Below are positions 1 to 10,809 of a DNA stretch of 64,000 nt, one piece after another (positions within the stretch are counted from its first letter, which is position 1; each line of letters starts with the position of its first letter). The notes beneath the pieces were generated by a model that ran no database searches, was not told where the DNA came from, and saw nothing but the letters and a program-made list of their open reading frames with translations. This stretch comes from Bradyrhizobium sp. SZCCHNS1050 (GTDB taxonomy: Bacteria; Pseudomonadota; Alphaproteobacteria; Rhizobiales; Xanthobacteraceae): contig NZ_JAUETR010000001.1 of assembly GCF_032484785.1 (NCBI RefSeq), positions 3,103,501-3,167,500 of the forward strand, written 5' to 3'. Both the position numbers and the translations under genes were made by a program.

Positions 1-43
1 GCCTTATAGCCGTCGCCTATCAAGTCGCACGGTATCGCCTGCC

Positions 44-466
44 ATGCTTACCCGGATCGACTACGTCGCGGTCTATGTCGCCGATCAAAGAGCTGCACTC
101 GACTTCTATGTCGATACACTCGGATTTGAACTGCGGCATTGCTCGCCTGGCGGCATCATCAATTGGGGATATGATCTGACCGTAGGCCTGCCCGGGCAGC
201 GCATGATGCTGCAACTCACCTTACGCCCGCCCGGCGACACCTCGCGCAGCACCCCGATCATGCTGAGCTGTACGGATTTGGAGCAGACCTACCACGCTCT
301 GCTTGCAAAGGGAGTTCGCTTCCACTGTCACCTCAATGGCGGGCTTGAATTCGTGTCGTTCTACGATCCAGACGGCAATGAATTTTATATGTCCGATAAT
401 AGCCAGAACTGGATCGACGAAAACGCCCTTGCACGAATGAAACAAGGGGTTCCGGACGGGCCATGA
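44..466 (+). CDS. VOC-superfamily (glyoxalase/bleomycin-resistance fold) protein
   Basis: A 140-residue protein of the size expected for a single vicinal-oxygen-chelate protein with two beta-alpha-beta-beta-beta modules. The N-terminus (RIDYVAVYVADQ, then ALDFYVDTLGFEL) is the usual first module, and FVSFYDPDGNEFYM near residues 105-118 is the typical final strand with the metal-ligand or active-site Glu. Such proteins bind a metal and act on small molecules (isomerases, dioxygenases, resistance proteins); the substrate cannot be read from sequence. The start is the ATG at 44. It stands alone, converging on mutT. Family call is firm; function is open. Confidence 0.8.
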   Translation: MLTRIDYVAVYVADQRAALDFYVDTLGFELRHCSPGGIINWGYDLTVGLPGQRMMLQLTLRPPGDTSRSTPIMLSCTDLEQTYHALLAKGVRFHCHLNGGLEFVSFYDPDGNEFYMSDNSQNWIDENALARMKQGVPDGP

Positions 467-497
467 ACTCGCCCGGAGAAACGTCGCTGCGCGATCC

Positions 498-908
<411 letters not shown>

Positions 909-1088
909 GGTCCGATCGGTTTGAGAGGGATGCGCCGGTCCGAGAACCAGGTGCGCCTGTTGAGGGAATCTTAACCTAGGCCGTTTCGAGCCCGGTTTCC
1001 ACGGTCGAAATAAGCCAACCTTAATGGCCGGCCGCGTATTTTCACGGGTGAACGCCATGGCCTCCTCATGGTTTGTTAGGCATCATTC

Positions 1089-2417
1089 ATGCGAATTTTA
1101 TCCAGCCTGCTCGGCCGCCTGCGGCGCGACGTCAGCGGCAACGTCGCGGTGACCTTCGCGATCGTCTGCGTCCCGCTGATCACCGCGGTCGGCTGCGGCG
1201 TCGACTACAGCCGCGCCAACCAGATGCGCGCCAAGCTGCAGGCGGCGGTCGACGCCGCCTCGGTCGGCGCGGTGTCCCGGACCTCGCCGGCCTTCATCGC
1301 CGCGGGCACGATGACCTCGGACGGCGTGATCGCCGCCGGCAATGACGATGCGGCGAAGATCTTCAACGGCAACATGTCGGGCACGTCAGGCTATACGCTG
1401 ACCAGCCTGACGCCGGAGGTGAAGAAGGCCGGCTCGGTGCTGACCGCCACCGTGTCGTTCTCGGCCACCGTGCCGATGATGTTCATGAACATCGTCGGGT
1501 TCAAGACCATGACCCTGCAGGGATCGTCGACCGCCAAGGCTTCGATGCCGCGATACATCGATTTCTATCTGCTGCTCGACAATTCGCCGTCGATGGGCGT
1601 GGCGGCGACGCCGGCGGACGTGACCAAGATGGTCAATGCGACCTCCGACAAATGCGCCTTCGCCTGCCACGACTACAACGACTCCAACAACTACTACAAT
1701 CTCGCCAAGACGCTCAACGTGACCACCCGGATCGACGTGCTGCGCAGCGCCACCCAGCAGCTCATGGACACGGCGCAGCAGACGCAGACCTATACGAACC
1801 AGTTCCGCATGGCGATCTACGATTTCGGCGCAGCGTCGAAGACGATCGGATTGCGGGCGCTGTTTTCGCTGTCGTCGAGCCTGTCCAGCGCCAAGAGCGC
1901 CGCGGGCAACATCGACCTGATGGGCGTCTACGGCAACAATGATTCCTACACGGCCGACAAGGATACGCCGTTCACCACGGTGTTCCCCGCCATCAACAAC
2001 GAGATCTCGACGCCTGGTGACGGCACGACCGGCTCGCCGCTGAAATACCTGTTCTTTGTCTCCGATGGCGTCGCGGACGAGAGCAACGCCTCCTGCCTGA
2101 AGCCAAAGGCCAGCGGCAATCGCTGCCAGTCGCCGATCAATCCGGCGCTCTGCACCACGCTCAAGAACCGCGGCATCAAGATCGCGGTCCTCTATACGAC
2201 CTATCTGCAACTGCCGACCAACAGCTGGTACATGAGCTGGATCGATCCCTTCAACAAGGGGCCGTTCGGCCCGTCGCCGAACAGCGAGATCGCGCAGAAG
2301 ATGCAGGCCTGCGCCTCGGACGGATTCTATTTCGAGGTGTCGCCGACGCAGGGCATCGCGGAGGCGATGAAGGCGCTGTTCCAGAAGGCGGTCGCCGACG
2401 CACGGATCGCGAGCTGA
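1089..2417 (+). CDS. TadG-like pilus-assembly protein with vWA domain
   Basis: A 442-residue protein. Residues about 10-60 form the TadE/TadG-type N-terminus: a short basic stretch (GRLRRDVSGNVAV), one membrane helix (TFAIVCVPLITAVGCGV), then DYSRANQMRAKLQAAVDAA, the motif shared by Flp-pilus Tad proteins. From about residue 155 a von Willebrand factor A domain follows with an intact MIDAS (DNSPSMG). Such proteins are anchored in the inner membrane and face the periplasm; they are thought to help secretion or surface assembly. No other tad gene is in the window, so this is an orphan copy. Function beyond the domains is inferred. Confidence 0.75.
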   Translation: MRILSSLLGRLRRDVSGNVAVTFAIVCVPLITAVGCGVDYSRANQMRAKLQAAVDAASVGAVSRTSPAFIAAGTMTSDGVIAAGNDDAAKIFNGNMSGTSGYTLTSLTPEVKKAGSVLTATVSFSATVPMMFMNIVGFKTMTLQGSSTAKASMPRYIDFYLLLDNSPSMGVAATPADVTKMVNATSDKCAFACHDYNDSNNYYNLAKTLNVTTRIDVLRSATQQLMDTAQQTQTYTNQFRMAIYDFGAASKTIGLRALFSLSSSLSSAKSAAGNIDLMGVYGNNDSYTADKDTPFTTVFPAINNEISTPGDGTTGSPLKYLFFVSDGVADESNASCLKPKASGNRCQSPINPALCTTLKNRGIKIAVLYTTYLQLPTNSWYMSWIDPFNKGPFGPSPNSEIAQKMQACASDGFYFEVSPTQGIAEAMKALFQKAVADARIAS

Positions 2418-2480
2418 TCGACTCGGCCCCAGGAAGCGCGCCGGCATCTGCGCGCTTCCTGGCCGCGGTTGGTTGCGGAA

Positions 2481-3722
2481 TCAGGATCGGTAGTCGCCGT
2501 TGATCGCGACATACTCCTTGGTCAGGTCGCAGGTCAGCACGCGGTCGCGGCCCTTGCCGAGGCCGAGCGCCACCTTGATCTGCACCTTCTGCGCCTTCAT
2601 CGCCTCGGAGACTTCCGTCTCGTCATAGGACGGATCGCGCGCGCCCTTCGATGCGACGCGGATGCCGTTGAAGGAGATCGAGAGCTTGTCGCGGTCGGCC
2701 GGCTCGCCGGCCTTGCCGACGGCCATCACGACGCGGCCCCAATTGGCGTCCTCGCCGGCGATCGCGGTCTTGACCAGTGGCGAGTTGGCGATCGACATCG
2801 CGATTCTGCGCGCCGACGGCTTGCTCTTGGCGCCCTCGACGATGATCTCGACCAGCTTGCGGGCGCCCTCGCCGTCGCGCGCGACCTGCTCGGCGAGGTC
2901 GGCCAGCACGGCATTGAACGCCTTCACGAACGCCTTCGCGCGCGGATCGCTGGCGCGGCTGATCTTCGGTGCGCCCTTCGCCGCGGCGGCCCCGGTGGCG
3001 AAGGCGAGCAGCGTGTCGGATGTCGAGGTGTCGCCGTCGATCGTCACCGCGTTGAAGGTGTCCTCGACGCCGGCCTTGAGCAGGGCCTGCAGCGCGGGGG
3101 CCGAAATCGGCGCATCGGTGAAGATGAACGACAACATCGTCGCCATGTCGGGCGCGATCATGCCGGCGCCCTTGGCCATGCCGTTGATCGTCACCTTGGC
3201 CTTTCCGAGCTTGACGGTGGCGGTGGCGACCTTCGGGAAGGTGTCGGTGGTCATGATGGCGCGCGCTGCACCCATCCAGTCCTCAGGCGCCGCGGTGCCG
3301 GCCAACCCTTCGAGCACGCCGTCGAACTTGGTCGCATCCAGCGGCTCGCCGATCACGCCGGTCGAGGCGAGGAAGATCTCGTCCTGCTTGCAGCCGACCG
3401 CCTTGGCGGCGATCGCCGCCGTCAGGGCCGTCGACTGCTTGCCGGTCTTGCCGGTGAAGGCGTTGGCGTTGCCGGAGTTGACCACCAGCGCGCGCGCCTT
3501 GCCGCCCTTCAGCTTGGCCCGGCACCATTCGACCGGCGCCGACGGGCATTTCGACAGGGTGAACACGCCGGCCACGGTGGTGCCGGGATCGAGCAGCGCC
3601 AGCAGCACGTCGGTGCGGTTCTTGTAGCGGATGCCGGCCGCCGCAGTCGCGAGCTTGACGCCCGCAACGGCGGGCATGTCGGGGACATCGGTGGGGGCGA
3701 GCGGGGAGACGGCTGAGGACAT
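2481..3722 (-). CDS. argJ: Bifunctional ornithine acetyltransferase / N-acetylglutamate synthase
   Basis: A 413-residue ArgJ. It transfers acetyl from N-acetylornithine to glutamate and, if bifunctional, also uses acetyl-CoA, in the arginine pathway. The protein matures by self-cleavage at the Ala-Thr bond in the ATML motif; here the sequence reads [10 protein letters not shown], near residue 190. The [15 protein letters not shown] and [13 protein letters not shown] stretches are typical. The ATG at 3722 is chosen because upstream codons to 3815 are of repeat-like composition. A palindromic repeat (3811-3927) separates it from the parvulin gene upstream on the same strand. Confidence 0.93.
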   Translation of the reverse strand: MSSAVSPLAPTDVPDMPAVAGVKLATAAAGIRYKNRTDVLLALLDPGTTVAGVFTLSKCPSAPVEWCRAKLKGGKARALVVNSGNANAFTGKTGKQSTALTAAIAAKAVGCKQDEIFLASTGVIGEPLDATKFDGVLEGLAGTAAPEDWMGAARAIMTTDTFPKVATATVKLGKAKVTINGMAKGAGMIAPDMATMLSFIFTDAPISAPALQALLKAGVEDTFNAVTIDGDTSTSDTLLAFATGAAAAKGAPKISRASDPRAKAFVKAFNAVLADLAEQVARDGEGARKLVEIIVEGAKSKPSARRIAMSIANSPLVKTAIAGEDANWGRVVMAVGKAGEPADRDKLSISFNGIRVASKGARDPSYDETEVSEAMKAQKVQIKVALGLGKGRDRVLTCDLTKEYVAINGDYRS

Positions 3723-3810
3723 CGGAGAGGCTTCCGGCAGGAATGAGCGGGAAGCGCTCTGTATCATCTCGGTCGTCGTTGTGGGAGTGGATGTCACTGC
3801 ACCCACTGCT

Positions 3811-3927
3811 GTCATCCCGGCGAACGCCGGGATCCATAACCACAGGGTCCAGTTGGGAGCCCTGGTATCGGCCGCGTGCCTGTTTCAAACATCACGCGGT
3901 ATGGGTCCCGGCTTTCGCCGGGACGAC
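3811..3927. repeat. Dispersed palindromic repeat (GTCATCCCGGCGAACGCCGG type)
   Basis: Two arms about 28 nt long, at 3811-3838 and 3900-3927, are near-perfect inverted copies; each arm holds its own small palindrome (CCCGGCGAACGCCGGG and CCCGGCTTTCGCCGGG). A second member lies at 39974-40091 between cobS and cobT. Units like this are common in Bradyrhizobium genomes, to my recollection. It lies between the parvulin gene and argJ and may end or attenuate transcription. Confidence 0.8.
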
Positions 3928-3977
3928 ACCATTTATGACGCGACCATGTCCCGTCTCAAGCCAAGTAGCCGAGCCGC

Positions 3978-4892
3978 TTACTTCTTCGCCGGCTCGGCCG
4001 GCTTCGCGTCCGCCGGCTTCGCGTCCGCCGGCTTGGCGGCGTCGGCGGCCGGCTTGTCCAGGCGCTCGATCTTGGCGGCCTCACGCAGCTTGCCGACGTA
4101 GTCGGCCTGAGCCTTGCGGGTGACGTAGGTCTCGATCTGGCCCTTGACCTGGTCGAACTCCGGCGGCTTGCGGCTGCGCTTTTCCTCGACCTTGATGACG
4201 TGCCAGCCGAACTGGGTCTTCACCGGATCGGAGATCTTGCCCGGCTCCAGCGAGAAGGCGACGTTGGCGAATTCCGGCACCATCTGCTCCTTGGTAAAGA
4301 AGCCGAGGTCGCCGCCGTCCGAGGCACCGGGATCCTTGGACTTCTTCTTGGCGAGCTCGGCGAAATCGGCGCCCTTGGCGAGCTCGGCCTTGACGGCCTT
4401 GGCGTCGTCCTCGGTCTCCACCAGAATATGGCGGGCGTGGACCTCCTGCTCGCCGCCGATCTGCTTGGCGGCCTCCTCATAGACCTTCTTCATCGCGTCC
4501 GGCGTGGTCGCGGCCTTGCCCTCGGTGGCGAGCAGGCTGTCCATCAGCAGCCGGTTGCGGGTGAAGGCGAGGCGCTTCTTGAACTCCTCGGTATCGGCGA
4601 CCTTCTTGTCCTCGGCCGCCTTGGCGACCAGCTTCATGTCGATCAGGAACGACAGCACGTTCTCGTCCTTGGTCGCCGGATCCATCTGCGCGAGGCTCTG
4701 TCCGAGCTCCTCCTCGGCGAGCGTCACGTCGCTCTTGCGGATCTCGGCGCCGTTCACCTTGGCCAGCACCGGGTTGGCATCGTCGGCGGCGCGTGCGGGC
4801 GCGGCAAGCAGGGACAACGCGAGACTTCCGGCGAGAGCGGTGGCAAGGCCGAGGCGCAGGCCGGTTTTCGTAACCGGGAACGACGTGGTCAT
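3978..4892 (-). CDS. Periplasmic parvulin-type peptidyl-prolyl isomerase
   Basis: A 304-residue PpiC/SurA-type foldase. A Sec signal peptide covers about residues 1-35 (GLATALAGSLALSLLAAPARA, cleaved after ARA). A SurA-N-like helical region follows, then the parvulin domain at about 145-240 (VHARHILVETEDDAKAV, DGGDLGFFTKEQMVPEFA, FGWHVIKVEEKR). The tail is a short Pro-Ala-Asp-Lys repeat (KPADAKPADAKPAEP). The ATG at 4892 has AAGGA upstream. It lies divergently to secA, which fits a job in folding exported proteins. Confidence 0.88.
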   Translation of the reverse strand: MTTSFPVTKTGLRLGLATALAGSLALSLLAAPARAADDANPVLAKVNGAEIRKSDVTLAEEELGQSLAQMDPATKDENVLSFLIDMKLVAKAAEDKKVADTEEFKKRLAFTRNRLLMDSLLATEGKAATTPDAMKKVYEEAAKQIGGEQEVHARHILVETEDDAKAVKAELAKGADFAELAKKKSKDPGASDGGDLGFFTKEQMVPEFANVAFSLEPGKISDPVKTQFGWHVIKVEEKRSRKPPEFDQVKGQIETYVTRKAQADYVGKLREAAKIERLDKPAADAAKPADAKPADAKPAEPAKK

Positions 4893-5284
4893 GGAAAATC
4901 CTTGTTGAGAAGAGGGGGCTCGAGGGGGAGGCCTCAGGGCGGCCGGGACACTCGCCCAATCGCCGTGCCTTGGCAACGCGAAAAGTCTGTCAATTTCGTG
5001 AAATCGGCGACAGGTTGGCGACGACGGCCCCGCTGTCGGGCGCCGTTGACAACGTTCCCCCCCAGCCATATCTCTGCCCGGTCGCTTCAAGGGCGATGGC
5101 GCTTATTTTGCTGCGTTTTTGGCCGTTGAACCCTGGTTTGCCTGTCTCCCACTCATCTGGCGGACGCCGCCCGGCGCCGAAGGTCGAGGCTGGCGCGGGT
5201 GCTGCGGTGCATCACGTCGGGAACAGCAAACCCAAACCATGAGTTACGGCTGCAACGCAGACCCATAGAGGCAGGATTTCAGCA
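4893..5284. promoter_or_regulatory. Divergent intergenic region between parvulin gene and secA, with a candidate secA promoter
   Basis: This 392-bp gap must hold promoters for both genes. A candidate for secA is TTGACA at 5046-5051 with ATATCT at 5068-5073 (16-bp spacing), which would leave a leader of about 200 nt. The candidate rests on motif likeness only. No open frame here looks coding. Confidence 0.35.
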
Positions 5285-8137
5285 ATGATCGGCGCGCTCG
5301 CCCGTAAGCTATTCGGCTCCGCCAACGACCGTCGCGTCAAGGGTTACCAGTCCCGTGTCAATGCCATCAATGCGCTGGAGCCGGAGCTCGCCAAGCTGAC
5401 CGACGAGCAGCTCAAGGCGCGCACCGAGGAGTTCAAGAAGCAGCTCGCCGACGGCAAGACGCTCGACGACATCCTGGTCCCGGCCTTCGCCACCGTCCGC
5501 GAGGCCTCCAAGCGCACCCTCGGCCAGCGCCATTTCGACGTCCAGCTGATCGGCGGCATGGTGCTGCACGAGGGCGACATCGCCGAGATGAAGACCGGCG
5601 AAGGCAAGACGCTGGTGGCGACCCTCGCGGTCTACCTCAACGCGCTCGCCGGCAAGGGCGTCCACGTCGTGACGGTGAACGACTACCTCGCCCGCCGCGA
5701 CGCCGGCTGGATGAGCCAGATCTACGGCTTCCTCGGCCTGACCACAGGTGTGATCGTGCACGGCCTCGACGATGCCGAGCGCAAGGCGGCCTATGCCTGC
5801 GACATCACCTACGGCACCAACAACGAATACGGCTTCGACTATCTGCGCGACAACATGAAGTACCGTCTGGAGGACATGGTCCAGCGCGGGCACTTTTTCG
5901 CCATCGTCGACGAGGTGGACTCCATTCTCATCGATGAAGCGCGCACGCCGCTGATCATCTCCGGCCCGCTCGACGATCGCTCGGAGTTCTACAACACCAT
6001 CGACACCTTCGTGCCGAAGCTCGACAAGACCGACTACGAGGTCGACGAGAAGCAGCGCACGGTGACGCTCACCGAAGCCGGCATGGAGAAGATCGAGACC
6101 CTGCTGCGCGATGCCGGCCAACTCAAGGGCGAGTCGCTCTACGACGTCGAGAACGTCTCCGTCGTGCACCACATCAACCAGGCGCTGCGCGCGCACACGC
6201 TGTTCACCCGCGACAAGGACTACATCGTCCGCGACGGCGAGGTCGTGATCATCGACGAATTCACCGGCCGCATGATGCCGGGCCGGCGCTATTCGGAAGG
6301 CCTGCACCAGGCGCTCGAGGCCAAGGAGCACCAGCCGGTGCAGCCCGAGAACCAGACGCTGGCCTCGATCACCTTCCAGAACTACTTCCGGATGTACGAG
6401 AAGCTCGCCGGTATGACCGGCACGGCGGCCACCGAGGCCGACGAGCTGTTCGACATCTACAAGCTCGAGGTGCTGGAGATCCCGACCAACCTGCCGGTCG
6501 CACGTCTCGACGAGGACGACGAGGTCTATCGCACCCAGCAGGAGAAATACGCCGCCATCCTCGCCGAGATCGAGCGGGCGAATTCACGCCTGCAGCCGGT
6601 GCTGGTCGGCACCGCCTCGATCGAGAAGTCCGAGGTGCTGGCCGCCTATCTCAAGCAGCACGGCTACAAGCAGATCGATTTCGGCAGCGAGCGCGCGCTC
6701 GACAAGCTCTATGCGGCGGCCCGCGCCGGCAAGCCCGCAAAACTGTTCGCGGTGCTCAATGCGCGCTTCCACGAGCAGGAAGCCTATATCGTGGCCGAAG
6801 CCGGCGTGCCCGGCGCGATCACGATCGCGACCAACATGGCCGGCCGCGGCACCGACATCAAGCTCGGCGGCTCGCTCGAGATGCGCCTGCAGCAGGAGAC
6901 CGCCGGGATCACCGACGAGGCCGAGAAGGCCGCCAAGATCGAACAGATCAAGGCCGACATCGCCCGCTTCCGCGAGATCGTGCTGAAGGCCGAGGAGACG
7001 GTCGAGATCGAGCCCGCCAAGGGCTCGAAGGCGGCGAAGACCGTGACCAAGCCGGGTGGCCTCTACATCATCGGCTCCGAGCGCCATGAATCCCGCCGCA
7101 TCGACAACCAGCTGCGCGGCCGCTCCGGCCGTCAGGGCGACCCCGGCCGGTCGAAATTCTTCCTGTCGCTGGAAGACGACCTGATGCGCATCTTCGGCTC
7201 CGACCGGCTCGACAGCATGCTGACCCGGCTCGGCCTGAAGGAAGGCGAGGCCATCATCCATCCCTGGATCAACAAGGCGCTGGAGAAGGCGCAGCAGAAG
7301 GTCGAGGCGCGCAACTTCGACATCCGCAAGAACCTCCTGAAGTTCGACAACGTCCAGAACGACCAGCGCAAGGTGATCTTCGACCAGCGCGTCGAGCTGA
7401 TGCAGGACGAGAGCGTGGTCGAGACGATCACCGACATGCGTCACGCCTTCATCGACGATCTCGTCGCCAAGCACGTTCCCGAGCACGCCTATGCCGAGCA
7501 GTGGGACGTCGCCGGCCTGAAAGAAGAGCTGAAGCGCGTGCTCGACATCGACCTGCCGGTCGACGAATGGGCGAAGGAAGAGGGCATCGCCGACGAGGAG
7601 TTGCTCAAGCGCATCGAAACCCACGCCGACGAGCGCATGGCCGCCAAGGTCGCGCAATGGGGCCCCGACGTGATGCGCTACGTCGAGAAGACCATCCTGC
7701 TGCAGACGCTCGACCACCTCTGGCGCGAGCACCTGGTGATGCTCGACCATTTGCGCCAGGTCATCGGCCTGCGCGGCTACGGCCAGCGCGATCCGCTGCA
7801 GGAGTACAAGTCGGAAGCCTTCACGCTGTTCGAGGCGATGATCGCGCATCTGCGCGAGGCCGTCACCGCGCAGCTGATGCGGGTCGAGATCGTGCCACCG
7901 GAGGAGCAGCAGCCGGTGCTGCCGCCGATGCAGGCGCACCACGCCGATCCCAGCACCGGCGAGGACGAGATGGCCTTCGCCAACGTGTCACTCGTGCCCT
8001 CTTCGGGCGCCGCCCCGGTCCCGGCCGAAGCGCGCAACCCCAACGACCCCACCACCTGGGGCAAGATCGGCCGCAACGAGGATTGCCCCTGCGGCTCCGG
8101 CAAGAAGTACAAGCACTGCCACGGCAGGTACGCGTAA
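5285..8137 (+). CDS. secA: Protein translocase ATPase SecA
   Basis: A full-length 950-residue SecA, the motor that pushes preproteins through SecYEG. The Walker A region ([11 protein letters not shown]) is near residue 102 and the DEAD-like box ([10 protein letters not shown]) near 208. Later come the arginine-finger and helicase motifs ([13 protein letters not shown] and [21 protein letters not shown], given here as short hallmarks). The C-terminal zinc site [13 protein letters not shown] is near 933, the part that binds SecB and lipid. The ATG at 5285 is the family start. It transcribes away from the parvulin gene. Confidence 0.98.
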   Translation: MIGALARKLFGSANDRRVKGYQSRVNAINALEPELAKLTDEQLKARTEEFKKQLADGKTLDDILVPAFATVREASKRTLGQRHFDVQLIGGMVLHEGDIAEMKTGEGKTLVATLAVYLNALAGKGVHVVTVNDYLARRDAGWMSQIYGFLGLTTGVIVHGLDDAERKAAYACDITYGTNNEYGFDYLRDNMKYRLEDMVQRGHFFAIVDEVDSILIDEARTPLIISGPLDDRSEFYNTIDTFVPKLDKTDYEVDEKQRTVTLTEAGMEKIETLLRDAGQLKGESLYDVENVSVVHHINQALRAHTLFTRDKDYIVRDGEVVIIDEFTGRMMPGRRYSEGLHQALEAKEHQPVQPENQTLASITFQNYFRMYEKLAGMTGTAATEADELFDIYKLEVLEIPTNLPVARLDEDDEVYRTQQEKYAAILAEIERANSRLQPVLVGTASIEKSEVLAAYLKQHGYKQIDFGSERALDKLYAAARAGKPAKLFAVLNARFHEQEAYIVAEAGVPGAITIATNMAGRGTDIKLGGSLEMRLQQETAGITDEAEKAAKIEQIKADIARFREIVLKAEETVEIEPAKGSKAAKTVTKPGGLYIIGSERHESRRIDNQLRGRSGRQGDPGRSKFFLSLEDDLMRIFGSDRLDSMLTRLGLKEGEAIIHPWINKALEKAQQKVEARNFDIRKNLLKFDNVQNDQRKVIFDQRVELMQDESVVETITDMRHAFIDDLVAKHVPEHAYAEQWDVAGLKEELKRVLDIDLPVDEWAKEEGIADEELLKRIETHADERMAAKVAQWGPDVMRYVEKTILLQTLDHLWREHLVMLDHLRQVIGLRGYGQRDPLQEYKSEAFTLFEAMIAHLREAVTAQLMRVEIVPPEEQQPVLPPMQAHHADPSTGEDEMAFANVSLVPSSGAAPVPAEARNPNDPTTWGKIGRNEDCPCGSGKKYKHCHGRYA

Positions 8138-8175
8138 GCGCGGGCCGGGCAGTAACATTCGACGTGCTCGCGTGA

Positions 8176-8223
8176 AAGGAGCGAAGCGACGGATGGGTGG
8201 AAAGACCCGAATGTCGCTCCGCC
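8176..8223. terminator. Hairpin after secA
   Basis: GGAGCGA at 8177-8183 pairs with TCGCTCC at 8214-8220, and an inner GGGT pairs with ACCC across a short loop. There is no clear T run, so a terminator role is only likely from its place between the convergent ends of secA and the caspase gene. Confidence 0.35.
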
Positions 8224-8279
8224 GATCGAGCTAGATTTAAGAGCCGTCGAGTTCCGAAACTGCCCTTGATTCAGTCAGT

Positions 8280-9602
8280 TCATTTGGCAACAAAGAAATA
8301 GTCTTCGTTACCTGAGAGCGAGCCATAAGAGAACGGCTGTTGCCGGCGATTGGTCGCTAGGAGCACATCGTCTCGCACGAGATCAAACAAGCGACGGACC
8401 TCAAGACCGGCGACTTTCAGCCGGCTTGCGAGCGCTATCGCAAACGGGCTGTTGGAGCCATCTCCGTCGAGGGCAGTCTCTCCGTGCTTTGCCGAAAATA
8501 TAACTAGCGATCCCGGCTCCGGCTCGACGGCAGCCAAGCCGCGCCCTAACGAGCGGGTGGCGATGGTCCGTTTCATCTGACTCAGAAACGGATTGCTGCG
8601 ACAGGCATCCATGATCACCATGCGCAGCTTCCTTGCACCGTCCGCAGCAGAGATTGCCAAGGAGAGTGGAACGGTCTCAAAATCTACATCTCTGTCAGAT
8701 TCGAGGTGAGCGTCGACGGGGATCATGTAGTCGGCGCCACCCACTTCGATGCCATGTCCCGAGTAGTAGATGACCGACCAGTCGGCCTCCGAAGACTTCT
8801 TCGAGAACTCCAACAACAACTTGTGTAAAGCATCGCGCGACAGGTTCTTTCCTGCGATTACCTCGTCAAACCCGATAGACTTCAGCGTTTGTGAAATGAG
8901 GTCCGTGTCTCTCACAGGATTTGGAAGCTCCGGAACGGAACTGTATTTCGAGTTGCCGATCACGAGGGCAACCCGACGGCTGGGTTTAGACCAAATAGGT
9001 AGAGAGGCGCCACCGGAAGGCCTCGTAGAGGTTTCAGAAGAAGAAGGTTGATTTAACTTTTCTGCTGTCTGAGCTGAAAGAATTCTCAGCTCTTCGGTGG
9101 CTTCTGAGCTGCTCGGTTCAATAGCGAGAGCTATTTGGTATTCCGCTCTGGCTCGATCGAGCTCACCGAGCCCAGCGAGTGATCGGGCCAGATTTAGATG
9201 GGACCAAAAGAACCGAGGCTTTAGCTCGATAGCCTTCCTCGCGGCGTTGGCAGCTTCCCCAAAATTCTTCAATCCCAGGAAAGCCGAGGACAGATTGTTG
9301 TAGGAGTACGAATAGTTCGGTCGAAGCGATATGCTTGCCCTGCAGTCTGCAACGGCCAGTTCATACAGTCCCTTGACGTGGTATGCCCAGCAGCGCCCGT
9401 CCAAAGCGTCGGCAAGCCGAGACTTAGGACGTCTACCTTGAGAGACTACTTCGCTGCAGCCGGATATCCGCTGGTCGGCATCCGACGATTGGCAGCGTTT
9501 CCAAGCATCGCTCTCGATAGGCCGCGCATGTACTGAGCATACAGCGGCCGACCGCGCACATACCGCTAAGCAGATCAACAAAAATCTGGCGCTTAGACAC
9601 AA
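8280..9602 (-). CDS. Secreted TPR-caspase (peptidase C14) protein
   Basis: A 440-residue protein with an N-terminal signal-like hydrophobic stretch (residues about 6-25), Sel1/TPR-like helices at about 65-180 (YNNLSSAFLGLKNFGEAANAA, LNLARSLAGLGELDRA as short hallmarks), a Ser-rich linker, and a caspase p20 domain from about 209 (RRVALVIGNSKY). The catalytic pair is visible: His283 in YYSGHG and Cys334 in MDACRSNPF, so it should be an active Arg/Lys-directed cysteine protease of the metacaspase or orthocaspase type. No ATG exists; the start is a TTG at 9602, directly after the TAA of the upstream hexosaminidase gene, which suggests translational coupling. The gene is visibly AT-richer than its neighbours. 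Partners and targets are unknown. Confidence 0.85.
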   Translation of the reverse strand: MCLSARFLLICLAVCARSAAVCSVHARPIESDAWKRCQSSDADQRISGCSEVVSQGRRPKSRLADALDGRCWAYHVKGLYELAVADCRASISLRPNYSYSYNNLSSAFLGLKNFGEAANAARKAIELKPRFFWSHLNLARSLAGLGELDRARAEYQIALAIEPSSSEATEELRILSAQTAEKLNQPSSSETSTRPSGGASLPIWSKPSRRVALVIGNSKYSSVPELPNPVRDTDLISQTLKSIGFDEVIAGKNLSRDALHKLLLEFSKKSSEADWSVIYYSGHGIEVGGADYMIPVDAHLESDRDVDFETVPLSLAISAADGARKLRMVIMDACRSNPFLSQMKRTIATRSLGRGLAAVEPEPGSLVIFSAKHGETALDGDGSNSPFAIALASRLKVAGLEVRRLFDLVRDDVLLATNRRQQPFSYGSLSGNEDYFFVAK

Positions 9603-9603
9603 G

Positions 9604-10776
9604 TTAATGACTCCCCCCGCTTCGATCTCGCTGGATGCTCATCGCCTTTAGTCCACGAACACGGGCATACGACCGTTTGACCAGATCCAACGGGAGCTCA
9701 CGTGAGCAAGCGGCTGCTGTCAACGCGCTGTTGATCTCGCGGCCGACGTCGGACGTCTGGTCCTCGTCGCTCAGCTTGGTGAACATGATGATATCGGCGC
9801 CTGCCTTGACGGCATCGATGGCGGCGGTGGCCGGCGGCTTGGCGTCGAGAATGGCCTTCATGGCGAGGTCATCCGTCATGACCACGCCGTCATAGCCGAG
9901 CTCGCGGCGCAGAAGACGGTCGATCGCGTGCGCGCCATTCTGCGTTGCGACACCGCCCCAGCGGCGGGTATTGGCGAGATGGCCGACCATGATCGCCTCG
10001 GCCATCCCCCGCCGAATCAGGCGCCTGTACGGCTTCAGCTCCGCCGATGACCAGGTGGTCGTGACGTCGGCGATGCCGGCGTGGCTGTCGGCGGTGGACG
10101 ATCCATGCCCCGGGAAATGCTTGAGCACCGTCAGGATGCCCTGCCTTCGGTGCGCCCGGATGAAGGCTGCCGCGTAGCGCGCCACCGTGTCGGCGTCGCG
10201 GCCATAGCTGCGTTGCCGCTGACCGATGATCGGGTTCGACGGGTTGGTGTTGAGATCGACCACCGGCGCGAGATTCATGTTGATGTGCAGCGTCGCGAGC
10301 TTCTCGGCGAGTGCCGCGTAAGCGCGGCGCGCCGCCGGGACGGAGCCGCGGGCGATCTCCGCGGCCGACGGCGTTTCCGCAAGGCCGACATTCGATCCGA
10401 GCCGCTCGACCGTTCCGCCTTCATCGTCGATGGCGATGAACGGAGGAGCCGCGCATTTGCAGGACCGGAGTCGATCGATCATCGCGGCGAGATCATCTGA
10501 CGTTCCGACATTGCGGCCGAGGATCACGACACCGCCGATCAGCCCCTCCTCGAGATCGGACAGAATCTGCTGAAATCCGGCATCCGATGCCTTGGTCCCG
10601 AAGAAGCCGGCCATGATCATCGGGCCCACGAGCCGCGACGTTGCCGCTGTGTTGCGGCAGCCGGCGGCAAGGCCGGCGTGCCCCGAGTGCATCAGGAGTG
10701 CGAGGGCGAGGGACAGTCGGCCCAGTCGTCGCAGCATTGCGATCACGCCTCGCGGCTGTGGAGGTGACTCGCTCAT
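9604..10776 (-). CDS. Family 3 glycoside hydrolase, beta-N-acetylhexosaminidase (NagZ-like), exported
   Basis: A 390-residue GH3 enzyme. Residues about 14-40 form a signal peptide (LSLALALLMHSGHAGLAAG). The NagZ hallmark KHFPGHGSS is near residue 205, with the DSH catalytic dyad just after it, and the nucleophile Asp lies in VVMTDDLAMKAI. NagZ splits N-acetylglucosamine from muropeptides in the cytoplasm; the signal peptide here points to periplasmic action instead, so it may be a paralogue rather than the recycling enzyme. The ATG at 10776 is chosen; an inner ATG before LRRLGRLSLAL is an alternative. It lies between the FAD monooxygenase and the caspase gene on the same strand. Confidence 0.8.
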   Translation of the reverse strand: MSESPPQPRGVIAMLRRLGRLSLALALLMHSGHAGLAAGCRNTAATSRLVGPMIMAGFFGTKASDAGFQQILSDLEEGLIGGVVILGRNVGTSDDLAAMIDRLRSCKCAAPPFIAIDDEGGTVERLGSNVGLAETPSAAEIARGSVPAARRAYAALAEKLATLHINMNLAPVVDLNTNPSNPIIGQRQRSYGRDADTVARYAAAFIRAHRRQGILTVLKHFPGHGSSTADSHAGIADVTTTWSSAELKPYRRLIRRGMAEAIMVGHLANTRRWGGVATQNGAHAIDRLLRRELGYDGVVMTDDLAMKAILDAKPPATAAIDAVKAGADIIMFTKLSDEDQTSDVGREINSALTAAACSRELPLDLVKRSYARVRGLKAMSIQRDRSGGSH

Positions 10777-10809
10777 ATGCACGGGGTCAGATCGCCGCGA
10801 AGGCAAATC

